From: Candidatus Cryptobacteroides merdigallinarum
GTDB taxonomy: Bacteria > Bacteroidota > Bacteroidia > Bacteroidales > UBA932
DNA: 33,347 bases
Assembly (NCBI GenBank): GCA_017694655.1
Contig: JADIMQ010000079.1
Span: 1 to 33,347 of the forward strand
Direction of reading: 5' to 3'
In this document: positions 6,816 to 15,099 of the stretch, in pieces
Numbering within the stretch: the first letter of the stretch is position 1
How the letters are laid out: each line of letters starts with the position of its first letter
Translations under genes and position numbers: made by a program
The notes under the pieces: model-generated
Database searches by the model: none
Told to the model about the DNA's origin: nothing
What the model saw: the letters and a program-made list of their open reading frames with translations, nothing else

Positions 6816-8501
6816 ATGAAGGAGTTATTTTTTGGACAAGGAACCGGACATTCCATCATGCTGCTGGCCCTGGTTATAGCCATAGGCCTGCTGCTCGGGA
6901 AGATAAAGGTCAAGGGCGTGTCCCTGGGTTCCACATGGATTCTGTTCGTCGGTATTTTTCTGAGTCATTTCGGCTTCCGTGCCGATGCATCCCTGCTTCA
7001 CTTCCTGAAGGAGTTCGGGCTCATATTGTTTGTGTTCTCCATCGGCCTGCAGGTAGGGCCTGGGTTCTTCCATTCTTTCAAGAGCGGGGGGCTGAAACTC
7101 AATATCCTTGCCGTCGTCCTGGTACTCACGGGAGTGGTGACTACCTACGTCATCCATCTCGTGACAGGAGAGAATCTCGTGACGCTGACAGGCGTGATGT
7201 CTGGTGCCGTGACAAACACCCCGGGACTCGGAGCTGCGCAGCAGACCTATCTTGACGCTACCGCAGGGTCTTTCGTCCATGAAATAAATTCATCTTCCAT
7301 AGCCTCCTCTCTCGCTTCCGGCTACGCCGTGGCCTATCCGGTCGGCGTCCTCGGGGTCATCCTTGTGCTGATGCTCACCAAGGCCATCTTCCGCATAGAC
7401 CTGAATAAGGAGAAGGAAGTGATGGACAGCAGGGAAGTGGGCATGGATTCCCCGCAGCGTGTGGCATTCTGCGTGAAGAATCCTGCCCTCTTCGGCAAGA
7501 CCATCCTCGAGGCGAGCAAGTCGATAGAGAACAAGTTCATAATCTCGAGGGTGTACCGGGACGGGGCCGTGACAGTGCCGGTGGCCTCCACCGTGCTGAA
7601 CGAGGGTGACGACGTGCTCGTGGTTACGTCGCAGAACTCCGTGGAAGCCGTTACAATGCTTTTCGGGGAGCAGATAGACATGCCGAAGGAGGCATGGGAC
7701 AAGATAGACGCCTCCATGTCCGTAAGGAAAGTCACCATCACGCGTACTTCCATGACAGGGAAGAAACTCAAGGACCTGAAGATAAGGACGAACTACGGGG
7801 TCAGCATCACCAGGGTATCCCGCGGCGGGATGGACCTGGTTGCCAATCCGGACCTGATAGTCCAGATGGGGGATACCCTTCTCGTCGTCGGCCATGACAA
7901 CGAGATAAACCAGGTGGCCAAGTTCGTGGGTAACTCCAGGACGGGCCTCTACCATCCTAACCTCATCCCTATCTTTTTCGGGATCGCTCTCGGCGTGCTC
8001 TGCGGCTCCATACCTATCATGATACCTGGAGTGCCGCAGGCCATAAAGCTGGGCCTTGCAGGGGGCCCGCTCATTGTAGCCATCCTGCTCGGGTATTTCG
8101 GCCCGAAGCTCAAGATAACGACATACACCACTATGAGCGCCAACCTCATGCTCCGGGAGATAGGCATATCCATCTTCCTCGCGGCCGTAGGCCTTGGCGC
8201 CGGGGAGACTTTCGTGAGCTCGATAATGGACGGCGGATACTGGTGGATTCTTTACGGAGCCCTCATCACCCTTATCCCTACGGCCCTCATCGCCATCCTC
8301 GGAAGGCTTTTCTTCAAGCTCAACTTCTACCAGATATGCGGTCTTGTGTCGGGCAGCTGCACCAACCCGCCTGTCCTCGCCTTCGCCCAGAATGCCTACG
8401 GGACCGACTATACCTCTGTCAGCTATGCTACGGTCTATCCTCTTGCCATGTTCATGAGGGTGCTTGTGGCCCAGATACTGATACTGATAGCTGTCGCATA
8501 A
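6816..8501 (+). CDS. AspT/YidE-YbjL family transporter with two TrkA-C domains
   Basis: Inner-membrane transporter of the aspartate:alanine exchanger superfamily (YidE/YbjL duplication). The 561-residue protein has five hydrophobic segments, then two regulatory TrkA-C (RCK_C) domains (roughly residues 205-280 and 290-370), then a second membrane half. Each half carries the family's paired signature: GAVTNTPGLGAAQ in the first, GSCTNPPVLAFAQ in the second. The ATG at 6816 (MKELFFGQGTGH) is preferred over an in-frame TTG at 6798 immediately after the thioesterase stop. The substrate is unknown; dicarboxylate or amino-acid exchange is only a family expectation. It sits 18 bp downstream of the thioesterase gene. 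Confidence 0.88.
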   Translation: MKELFFGQGTGHSIMLLALVIAIGLLLGKIKVKGVSLGSTWILFVGIFLSHFGFRADASLLHFLKEFGLILFVFSIGLQVGPGFFHSFKSGGLKLNILAVVLVLTGVVTTYVIHLVTGENLVTLTGVMSGAVTNTPGLGAAQQTYLDATAGSFVHEINSSSIASSLASGYAVAYPVGVLGVILVLMLTKAIFRIDLNKEKEVMDSREVGMDSPQRVAFCVKNPALFGKTILEASKSIENKFIISRVYRDGAVTVPVASTVLNEGDDVLVVTSQNSVEAVTMLFGEQIDMPKEAWDKIDASMSVRKVTITRTSMTGKKLKDLKIRTNYGVSITRVSRGGMDLVANPDLIVQMGDTLLVVGHDNEINQVAKFVGNSRTGLYHPNLIPIFFGIALGVLCGSIPIMIPGVPQAIKLGLAGGPLIVAILLGYFGPKLKITTYTTMSANLMLREIGISIFLAAVGLGAGETFVSSIMDGGYWWILYGALITLIPTALIAILGRLFFKLNFYQICGLVSGSCTNPPVLAFAQNAYGTDYTSVSYATVYPLAMFMRVLVAQILILIAVA

Positions 8502-8524
8502 AAAGTTGCTGAAAACACTTGCGA

Positions 8525-9307
8525 ATGACTGAAAACAAGAAAAGTCCGGAATATGTCGCCGATGCCTCGGATTTCATAGCCAGGTACCTGTCCTATATGC
8601 TCGGTGCTGGAGTGCATACTTCCCGTGTGGTACGGAACAGCAAGCGTATAGGTGCTGCGCTCGGCCTGGACGTGAGTATCCATATTTCCCAGAAGACTGC
8701 GACCCTGACGGTCTGCCAGAAGGAAAGCCGCATCATGAACACGAGGGTGCTCGACATCCCGCCGTTCCCGATAAGTTTCGAATGGAACGCGGACCTGAGC
8801 GCCTTGAGCTGGGCGTCCCTGGACCAGAACCTGACTCTCGAGGAAATCCGGAGCCGTTTCGACCGGCTGGTATCAAAGCCGGGAATGAATCCGGTGTTTG
8901 TGCTTTTCATGGTCTCCCTCGCGAACGCGTCGTTCTGCCGCCTTTTCGGCGGGGATATATGGGCCATGCTCGTCACATTCACTGCCACGATGATAGGCTT
9001 TTTCATCAGGCAGCACCTGATGAAGAACAAGGTCAACCACTATATCGTGTTCATAGTCTCGGCGTTCGTGGCCTCCATCTGTGCCTCGACCGCCCTTACC
9101 CTGGGGCTCGGGACGGCGGAGATAGCCCTGGCCACGAGCGTGCTGTACCTTGTTCCCGGGGTCCCTCTCATAAACGGGCTCATAGACATTACCGACGGGC
9201 ACATCCAGATCGGCATAAGCAGGCTTGTGAACGCCTTCATGCTCATTGTCTGCATCGCCATAGGCCTGTCTGTCACACTCATGATGGTAAAGGACAGTTT
9301 GTTATGA
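8525..9307 (+). CDS. ThrE-type exporter, N-terminal subunit (DUF1212-like)
   Basis: First half of a split threonine/serine exporter-type transporter (ThrE/YjjP group). Residues 1 to about 115 are soluble, with the conserved 'LGAGVHTSRVVRNSKRIG' start and an 'ISFEWNADLSALSW' region. About five membrane helices follow, including LVPGVPLINGLIDITDGHIQIGISR, the hallmark PG(V)P(L)INGxxD loop of the family. The ATG at 8525 is chosen over an upstream in-frame TTG (8519). The stop overlaps the start of the next gene by 4 bp (ATGA), typical of a coupled two-subunit transporter. The substrate is inferred from family naming only. Confidence 0.88.
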   Translation: MTENKKSPEYVADASDFIARYLSYMLGAGVHTSRVVRNSKRIGAALGLDVSIHISQKTATLTVCQKESRIMNTRVLDIPPFPISFEWNADLSALSWASLDQNLTLEEIRSRFDRLVSKPGMNPVFVLFMVSLANASFCRLFGGDIWAMLVTFTATMIGFFIRQHLMKNKVNHYIVFIVSAFVASICASTALTLGLGTAEIALATSVLYLVPGVPLINGLIDITDGHIQIGISRLVNAFMLIVCIAIGLSVTLMMVKDSLL

Positions 9308-9801
9308 TTGCAATGGACATTATATCGGACGGCATCTTCGCAGCGGTCGCGGCAATGGGCTTCGGCTCCATATCCGGCCCGCCGATGAGGGCCTTCCCCT
9401 ACATAGCGATACTTGCCGCGGCGGGACATGCCACGAGGTTCTGCCTCATGAACTTTCTCGGGGTGGACATCGTGTCTGCCTCCCTGGTGGCAGCCTTCCT
9501 GATAGGTACCGGAAGCGTATGGTTCGGCAGGATTGTCTTCTGCCCTATGACGGTCCTCTACATCCCGGCCCTTCTGCCGATGGTCCCGGGTACATACGCC
9601 TACAAGACGGTATTCTCCCTGATAATGTTCTTCCATGAGATATCCTCCCCGACCAAGGGCAGCGGATATCTGCAGGAAATGATATTCAACGGGGCTGTGT
9701 CCTTCAGCGTCCTGTTCATGCTTGCTGTGGGGGCGACCATACCGGTGTTCCTCCTGAGGGAGAGGGCCAACTCGATGACCCGGGGCTCCAGGTTCATCTG
9801 A
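9304..9801 (+). CDS. ThrE-type exporter, C-terminal subunit (YjjB/DUF3815-like)
   Basis: Second, smaller half of the split ThrE-type exporter: 165 residues, nearly all membrane helix (about four segments), starting MIAMDIISDGIFAAVAAMGF. The conserved LPMVPGTYAYKTV segment near residue 97 mirrors the PG-P loop of the partner subunit, as expected for the YjjB/DUF3815 family. The start ATG at 9304 overlaps the stop of the first subunit. The frame stays open well upstream inside the partner gene, but that upstream part is a shadow with no matching family features. In proteins such as Corynebacterium ThrE the two halves are fused; here they are separate, as in E. coli YjjP/YjjB. Confidence 0.87.
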   Translation: MIAMDIISDGIFAAVAAMGFGSISGPPMRAFPYIAILAAAGHATRFCLMNFLGVDIVSASLVAAFLIGTGSVWFGRIVFCPMTVLYIPALLPMVPGTYAYKTVFSLIMFFHEISSPTKGSGYLQEMIFNGAVSFSVLFMLAVGATIPVFLLRERANSMTRGSRFI

Positions 9802-9831
9802 AGACGGTCCAGGAACTTATAGTAACCCATT

Positions 9832-10563
9832 ATGCTCCTGCCGGAGCGATACCCTTTTATGATGGAAGAGATATTCTGGAACTCCATATCCGCGTACAAT
9901 GCGGCGACATGGCCCTGGCAGCTTGCTTTCGTGGCTGTCGCGGCTGTCCTTACCCTGGTCCTGTGGTTCCGTCCGGCCAGATGGGCCAGGACTGCCATGA
10001 AGATATACATGGTGGCCGTTTCCCTGTGGATAGCCTTCGTGTATTACATGAAGTTTGCCGCGGCCCGGGATTTTTCCAATGTTCTCACGATATTCTGGTG
10101 CATGGTGGCGGCCTCGTGGCTATACGATCTTGTCACCGGTTTCTCAACCTTCCAGAAGTCCGGGAAGACAAGGTTCTGGGGTGCCGTCATGCTCCTCCTG
10201 CCCCTGGCATATCCGCTGATATCCATCGCGAGGGGACTGGAGTTCCCGCAGGTCACCACGCCCGTGATACCGAGCGCCGTGGCCCTGTATATGCTGGGAA
10301 TGCTCATGGCGTTCAACAGGAAGATAAATTTCTTCGCCTTCATATTCATATTCCATTGGGCGATAATAGCCATGTCCAAGATTTCCATCTTCAACATACC
10401 CGAGGACATCCTGCTGGCTGCGGCCTGCATTCCTTCCATGGCTGTCTTCTTCATCCGGGCGGTCCGCTCCGCAGGACAGGAGTACAAGCCGTCCCGGAAA
10501 TATGTCGAGGTACTGATAGTTGCAGTGGCCCTCGTCGCAGGGGCCTGTATGTTCATCGCCTGA
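9832..10563 (+). CDS. DUF6064-like multi-pass membrane protein
   Basis: Hypothetical inner-membrane protein, 243 residues with about seven hydrophobic segments. The N-terminal pattern EIFWNSISAYNAATWPWQ followed by a helix resembles the DUF6064 family, whose members begin with a similar short amphipathic stretch containing YN..WP. Function is unknown. The start is ambiguous: ATG 9832 gives the full form, while ATGs at 9859 and 9862 would give a protein starting MMEEIFW, closer to the family start. It lies 30 bp after the exporter subunit and 23 bp before the NUDIX gene, so it is probably part of the same transcript. Confidence 0.7.
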   Translation: MLLPERYPFMMEEIFWNSISAYNAATWPWQLAFVAVAAVLTLVLWFRPARWARTAMKIYMVAVSLWIAFVYYMKFAAARDFSNVLTIFWCMVAASWLYDLVTGFSTFQKSGKTRFWGAVMLLLPLAYPLISIARGLEFPQVTTPVIPSAVALYMLGMLMAFNRKINFFAFIFIFHWAIIAMSKISIFNIPEDILLAAACIPSMAVFFIRAVRSAGQEYKPSRKYVEVLIVAVALVAGACMFIA

Positions 10564-10586
10564 AGACAGGTACAATCCCTTGACTT

Positions 10587-11174
10587 ATGGTTGAGCTCAT
10601 ATATCCTCCAGAAACTGCCCCGGTAGTGCCTCCGCCTTCCGTGGACAATATGTCCGGGTATCCGCAGGGTACGGAGTGGTTCCCTGTGGTGGAGCCGACA
10701 GGCATAGTTACGGGCCGGGCAAGCCGTGCCTACTGCCATTCCGGGGCGAAGGTCCTGCATCCGGTGGTGCATCTTCACCTCATAGACCGCTTCGGACGGC
10801 TCTACCTCCAGAAACGGTCCATGAGAAAGGATATCCAGCCCGGACGGTGGGACACGGCCGTAGGCGGTCATCTGGATTACGGTGAGAGCATTACCGAGGC
10901 CCTGTACCGGGAGGCGTCGGAAGAACTCGGCATCACCGGTTTCAACCCGGTTTTCCTGCGTTCGTATATCTTCGAGTCGGAGGTGGAGAAGGAGATGGTC
11001 AATGTATTCGCCGCGGTCGGCAGCTTCTCTCCCGTACCGGACCTGGACGAGGTGGAGGAAGGCCGCTGGTGGGGCTTCAAGGAATTGGAAGAAAACTTTG
11101 GAAAATCGGTCTTTACTCCTAACTTTGAGAAAGAGTTCGCCATGATAGGGGACAGCCTGCTCGCCTTGCTGTAA
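10587..11174 (+). CDS. NUDIX hydrolase (IPP-isomerase-like subgroup)
   Basis: Metal-dependent hydrolase of nucleoside-diphosphate-linked or prenyl-diphosphate compounds. A complete NUDIX box GHLDYGESITEALYREASEELGI (GX5EX7REUXEEXGU) starts near residue 93. It follows LYLQKRSMRKDIQPGRWDTAVGG, which places it with the YfcD/IPP-isomerase-like NUDIX proteins common in Bacteroidota. Those usually start close to the segment FPVVEPTGIVTGRASRAYCHSG; here about 30 Pro-rich residues precede it, so an internal start at 10650 (Met22) is possible. It is the last gene of the thioesterase-led unit and is followed by hairpins. The substrate cannot be deduced. Confidence 0.85.
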   Translation: MVELIYPPETAPVVPPPSVDNMSGYPQGTEWFPVVEPTGIVTGRASRAYCHSGAKVLHPVVHLHLIDRFGRLYLQKRSMRKDIQPGRWDTAVGGHLDYGESITEALYREASEELGITGFNPVFLRSYIFESEVEKEMVNVFAAVGSFSPVPDLDEVEEGRWWGFKELEENFGKSVFTPNFEKEFAMIGDSLLALL

Positions 11175-11180
11175 GGTGCG

Positions 11181-11230
11181 CTGCCCTTGGGCAGAGGCGG
11201 GCCGGCATTGGCTGGCCCATGTCTGTTTTT
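11181..11230 (+). terminator. two hairpins with a T-run after the NUDIX gene
   Basis: CTGCCC/GGGCAG (11181-11194, two-base loop) is followed by GGGCCGGC/GCTGGCCC (11199-11206 with 11211-11218, loop ATTG, one G-T pair). A five-T run at 11226-11230 lies 7 bp further on. This probably separates the thioesterase operon from the glycosyltransferase operon; the distance to the T-run makes it less certain. Confidence 0.5.
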
Positions 11231-11252
11231 CCTGTCCATGGCGTACCTGCCT

Positions 11253-11260
11253 TTATTTTG
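11253..11260 (+). promoter_or_regulatory. weak candidate -7 box for the peptidoglycan-turnover operon
   Basis: TTATTTTG differs from TAnnTTTG at one position and lies 26 bp before the glycosyltransferase start. There is no convincing -33 element. It is proposed mainly because a terminator-like structure precedes it. Confidence 0.3.
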
Positions 11261-11286
11261 AACATATTCTAAACGACGATATTTCA

Positions 11287-12738
11287 ATGACATCGGATAT
11301 CGAATGCTTTTTACCGCAGATGCCGCGGCAGGACCTTGAACGGACTCTTGCTTCGTGGGCGGACAACAGGACCTTTGCCGGTGCCACGGTGCTGCCTGGC
11401 ATGTCCTTCAGGGAGTCCGCATCCCTGAAGGAGGTGGCGGATTCAGCCAGGGCGGAATATATCCTGCTGTATCTGAAGGACCTGCCTCTGGAAACAGGCC
11501 TGTATGCCCTGGACCGCTTCGTGGCGGTGGCGGAAGACACGGGGGCGGACATGCTCTATTCTGACTACACGGAGAGGACACTGGACGGGACCGGCGCGGA
11601 GAGTACCGCCAGGCATCCCCTGACGGACTGTCTGGAGGGTTCCGTCAGGGATGATTTCGATTTCGGTCCGGTGCTGGTTTTCCGTACCTCCTCTTTCCGG
11701 AAGGCTGCCGGCATGCTGCAGGAGGGCCTGCGTTACGGGGCCCTGTATGCGCTGCGGCTTGCCATGAAGAAGATAGTCCATGTCGGGGAGTACCTGTACA
11801 CGGCCATAAAGACTGACTTCCGGAAATCCGGGGAGAAGCAGTTCGACTATGTGGACCCCAGGAACAGGGAGGTGCAGGTCGAGATGGAGGAAATATGCAC
11901 CCGTCACCTGGAGCGCATAGGAGCATGGCTCGGACCCGGTGCCAGGCGCGGGGGATTCAGCAGGGAGGAAGGGTATCCGGTCACTGCCTCGGTCATCATC
12001 CCGGTCTTCAACAGGGCGCGGACCGTGGCCGATGCCGTGGAGAGTGCGCTTTCGCAGAAATGTCCCTTCCCTTTCAATGTAATCGCCGTGGACAACCATT
12101 CCACCGACGGGACTGGCAGGATACTCTCGGAGATGGCATCCCGTGACAGCCGCCTCCTGCACGTTATCCCCGGGCGTGCCGGGCTCGGGATAGGCGGATG
12201 CTGGAATCTGGCCCTGCACCACGAGGCCTGTGGGGAGTTCGCGGTGCAGCTGGACAGCGATGACGTGTATTCCTCGGAATCTGTCCTTGAGAGGATAGTG
12301 GAGGAGTTCTCCAGACAGGACTGCGCCATGGTGGTGGGCTCCTATCTCATGACCGACTTCACGCTTTCGCCTATACCTCCAGGCGTGATAGACCACAGGG
12401 AGTGGACAGACAGTAACGGTCCCAACAACGCCTTGCGGATAAACGGGCTCGGGGCTCCCCGGGCTTTCCGTACCTCGGTGGCAAGGGAGATTGGCTTCCC
12501 GGATACGAGCTACGGTGAGGATTATGCCATGGGCTTGAGGATCAGCCGGGAATACCGCATAGGCAGGATTTACGATGTCCTTTATTTCTGCCGCCGCTGG
12601 GACGGCAACTCGGACGCCGCCCTGGACATAGAGAAGGTGAATGCCAACAACCTGTACAAAGACCGTCTGCGGACATACGAACTGCAGGCAAGGAAGGCCC
12701 TTGTACGGAGGCTGGAAAGGAAGAATGGAAGGTTATGA
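11287..12738 (+). CDS. family 2 glycosyltransferase with an extra N-terminal GT-A-like half
   Basis: Probable cytoplasmic or membrane-associated sugar transferase using an NDP-sugar. The 483 residues split in two. The N-terminal half (to about 229) has degenerate GT-A features (YILLYLKDLPLETGLYAL, GADMLYSDYTE). A full GT2 domain starts near residue 233 (SVIIPVFNRARTVADAVESAL), with the DNHSTDGT nucleotide-binding turn, the metal-binding DSDD at 323-326 and a late GEDY motif (catalytic-base region). There is no transmembrane segment. The ATG at 11287 is chosen because the longer open frame upstream runs through the intergenic hairpins and lacks family similarity. The stop overlaps the next gene by 4 bp, implying translational coupling with the HIT/SpoIID protein. 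Acceptor and donor are unknown. Confidence 0.85.
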   Translation: MTSDIECFLPQMPRQDLERTLASWADNRTFAGATVLPGMSFRESASLKEVADSARAEYILLYLKDLPLETGLYALDRFVAVAEDTGADMLYSDYTERTLDGTGAESTARHPLTDCLEGSVRDDFDFGPVLVFRTSSFRKAAGMLQEGLRYGALYALRLAMKKIVHVGEYLYTAIKTDFRKSGEKQFDYVDPRNREVQVEMEEICTRHLERIGAWLGPGARRGGFSREEGYPVTASVIIPVFNRARTVADAVESALSQKCPFPFNVIAVDNHSTDGTGRILSEMASRDSRLLHVIPGRAGLGIGGCWNLALHHEACGEFAVQLDSDDVYSSESVLERIVEEFSRQDCAMVVGSYLMTDFTLSPIPPGVIDHREWTDSNGPNNALRINGLGAPRAFRTSVAREIGFPDTSYGEDYAMGLRISREYRIGRIYDVLYFCRRWDGNSDAALDIEKVNANNLYKDRLRTYELQARKALVRRLERKNGRL

Positions 12739-15095
12739 TAAATACGGAGAAATTCATAAACGACCAGCTGTCGGTATGGCCGGCCGCCTGCGAGAATTTC
12801 CGCGCACTCAGGAATGTTCTTACAAAAAAGGCGGAAGTGGGCGGGCTCGAGGTTGTCCTGCAGCATAATCCTGCGAGGATCATATCCTCCGCCGCGAAGC
12901 TCGACCCGGGGACATTGAAGCGCAGGAAATGTTTCCTCTGCCGGGAAAACAGGCCTGGGGAGCAGATGTCCGTCGAGTTCGAGGGAAGGAAGGGCCGCAG
13001 GTACGACATCCTCCTGAACCCCTACCCGATTTTCAGGAACCATCTGGTCATAGCCATGAAGGAACATTGCCCCCAGTCCATCTGGCGGAGGTTTGTCGAC
13101 ATGCTGGACCTGGCCAGGGCGCTCCCGGACTACACTGTCTTCTATAACGGACCGCATTGCGGGGCTTCAGCACCTGACCACCATCATTTCCAGGCTGCCT
13201 CCCGGGGACAGATGCCCCTGGAGAATGACGTGGACGTCCTCCTGGACAGGTACGGGAAGGGTGAATCCGCAGGGCTGCGTCATCTGGCTTCCGGCCTGGA
13301 CGCCTCCGTTTACCATTACGGGAAATATCTTCCGGGGATTTTCGTGGTTGCAGGGGAGACCTCCAAGTCTGTCGCGAAAATGTTCTACCGCCTGCTGGAC
13401 TGTGCGGCAATGGACATGGGCCCTGAACCGGAGCCTAAATGCAATGTCCTTGTCTGGCATAAGGGGGAGGAGTTCCGCTGCGTGGTGGTGTTCAGGTCTA
13501 CGCACAGGCCGCACCATTATTTTTCCGAAGGGGAGGACCACCTTACCATGAGTCCCGGATGTGCGGACATGGCAGGCTGTCTCGTGGTCCCGGTGGCCGG
13601 AGAGTTCGAGAAGATAAACGGGGCCCTTGTCCGGAGCCTCCTGGAGGAGGTGGCCCTGGACCGGGAGGCCGAGGCCAGGATTACGGACCGCCTCACCCGC
13701 AGCCAGAAGGAGGTGTCGGTGGGGATAATGTCCGGCCAGGAACTCGTGTTTGAGATCCTTTCCGACGGGGCAGGCCCTCGGAAGGCGAGATACAGCGAAG
13801 GGAAGATAGAATATGACGGGTCTATTTACGACGAGCTGTTCTTCGAGGCCCGGACCCTTTCCACAATGTTTGCCGAGCCTTCTTTCCGCCTCTGCGGTGT
13901 CACCATAGGTTCCGGTTTCCACTGGGAGAGGAAGGAGGACCAGGTCTTCGCCGGGGCTCTGAAGATCATAGTGGACAGGGACAGGCTTGTCGCGGTGAAT
14001 GTCATAGGCATGGAGGATTATCTCGTGAGTGTGGTATCTTCCGAGATGAAGCCTTCGGCCCCGCCCGAGTTCCTGAAGGCCCATGCGGTAATATCCCGTT
14101 CGTGGATAAGCCGCTACGCCGGTTCTGCCGGAAAACCTGCGCGAGATGTCCCGGAAGGGCTGGACAATGTCCCTTCCATTGTATCGTACCTGGATTCCGT
14201 CCTCAACAGGGACAGGAAGGAGGATGACGGACGCAAGGAGGTGACAAGGTGGTACGACAGGGAGGACCATACCAGGTTTGACGTATGCGCCGATGACCAC
14301 TGCCAGAGGTACCAGGGCCTGACGAGGGCTGTGGGGCCGGAGGCGAGAAAGGCCGTTGACGCCACCTGGGGGCAGGTCCTCGTATATGACGGGAAAATCT
14401 GTGATACCCGTTTCTCCAAATGCTGCGGCGGTGTCATGGAGAAGTTCAGCACCTGCTGGGAGGACAAGGACTATGACTACCTCCAGGGTATTCCTGACAA
14501 TGCCGGCGGGACGGGAGGGGACCGCCCTTTCCGCGACCGGGTGTCCGGCGGCGGGGAGGACTGTTTCTGCGGCCGGGCTGTCCCGGAGCTGCTGGCCGAT
14601 ATCCTGAATTCCTACGATATGGAGACTGCAGACTTTTTCCGTTGGCAGGTGGATTACGGCAGGGAGGAGGTCTCGGCCTTGTTCCGGGAGCGTTCAGGTC
14701 TGCAGGCAGGTGAGATTCAGGCTCTCGTGCCGTTGCAGAGAGGTCCTTCGGGCCGTATCTCGAGGCTGGAGGTCATAGGGGACCGGGATACTGTCACAAT
14801 AGGGAAGGAACTTGAGATAAGGAGGGTGCTTTCGCGGTCCCACCTCAAAAGTTCCGCCTTCGTGGTGGACTACCTCGATGCTGACGGGAATGTGCTCGAT
14901 GCGGAGGCCGTGTCCCGGGCGGCCCGTGCGGGAAGGCATACGGTATTCGACAGGATACTCCTCCGTGGTGCCGGATGGGGGCACGGCGTAGGCCTGTGCC
15001 AGATAGGTGCCGCGGTGATGGCGTCGGAGGGATACAATTACAGGGAGATTCTGGAGCATTATTACCCGGGTTCCTGTATCAGCAGGGATATCTGA
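12735..15095 (+). CDS. HIT-like (DUF4922-type) domain fused to SpoIID/LytB domain
   Basis: A 786-residue two-part protein. Residues 1 to about 335 resemble DUF4922, a HIT-superfamily/nucleotidyl-phosphorylase-like domain. It has a CFLC pair at 66-69, the LLNPYPIFRNHLVI strand, and the active-site-like segment PHCGASAPDHHHFQ (140-153). Residues about 385-780 are a SpoIID/LytB domain: MEDYLVSVVSSEM at 426-438 (Glu437 is the likely catalytic glutamate by analogy with SpoIID) and GAGWGHGVGLCQIGA at 745-759. SpoIID is known as a lytic transglycosylase; LytB members enhance amidases. No signal peptide or membrane helix is seen, so a cytoplasmic location is implied, odd for a wall enzyme unless it acts on imported muropeptides. 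Cys-rich spots (SKCCGG at 561-566) are notable. It starts within the GT2 stop and is followed 4 bp later by the AmpG-like permease. Confidence 0.82.
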   Translation: MINTEKFINDQLSVWPAACENFRALRNVLTKKAEVGGLEVVLQHNPARIISSAAKLDPGTLKRRKCFLCRENRPGEQMSVEFEGRKGRRYDILLNPYPIFRNHLVIAMKEHCPQSIWRRFVDMLDLARALPDYTVFYNGPHCGASAPDHHHFQAASRGQMPLENDVDVLLDRYGKGESAGLRHLASGLDASVYHYGKYLPGIFVVAGETSKSVAKMFYRLLDCAAMDMGPEPEPKCNVLVWHKGEEFRCVVVFRSTHRPHHYFSEGEDHLTMSPGCADMAGCLVVPVAGEFEKINGALVRSLLEEVALDREAEARITDRLTRSQKEVSVGIMSGQELVFEILSDGAGPRKARYSEGKIEYDGSIYDELFFEARTLSTMFAEPSFRLCGVTIGSGFHWERKEDQVFAGALKIIVDRDRLVAVNVIGMEDYLVSVVSSEMKPSAPPEFLKAHAVISRSWISRYAGSAGKPARDVPEGLDNVPSIVSYLDSVLNRDRKEDDGRKEVTRWYDREDHTRFDVCADDHCQRYQGLTRAVGPEARKAVDATWGQVLVYDGKICDTRFSKCCGGVMEKFSTCWEDKDYDYLQGIPDNAGGTGGDRPFRDRVSGGGEDCFCGRAVPELLADILNSYDMETADFFRWQVDYGREEVSALFRERSGLQAGEIQALVPLQRGPSGRISRLEVIGDRDTVTIGKELEIRRVLSRSHLKSSAFVVDYLDADGNVLDAEAVSRAARAGRHTVFDRILLRGAGWGHGVGLCQIGAAVMASEGYNYREILEHYYPGSCISRDI

Positions 15096-15099
15096 CATT

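Noticed and set aside
8782..9303. Long upstream extension of the second ThrE-type subunit inside the first subunit gene
   Set aside because: The extra 174 residues are Arg/His/Gly-rich, lack family features, and the 4-bp ATGA overlap at 9304 gives a natural start.
11176..11286. N-terminal extension of the glycosyltransferase
   Set aside because: It would run through the two hairpins and the putative promoter; the ATG at 11287 is a better start.
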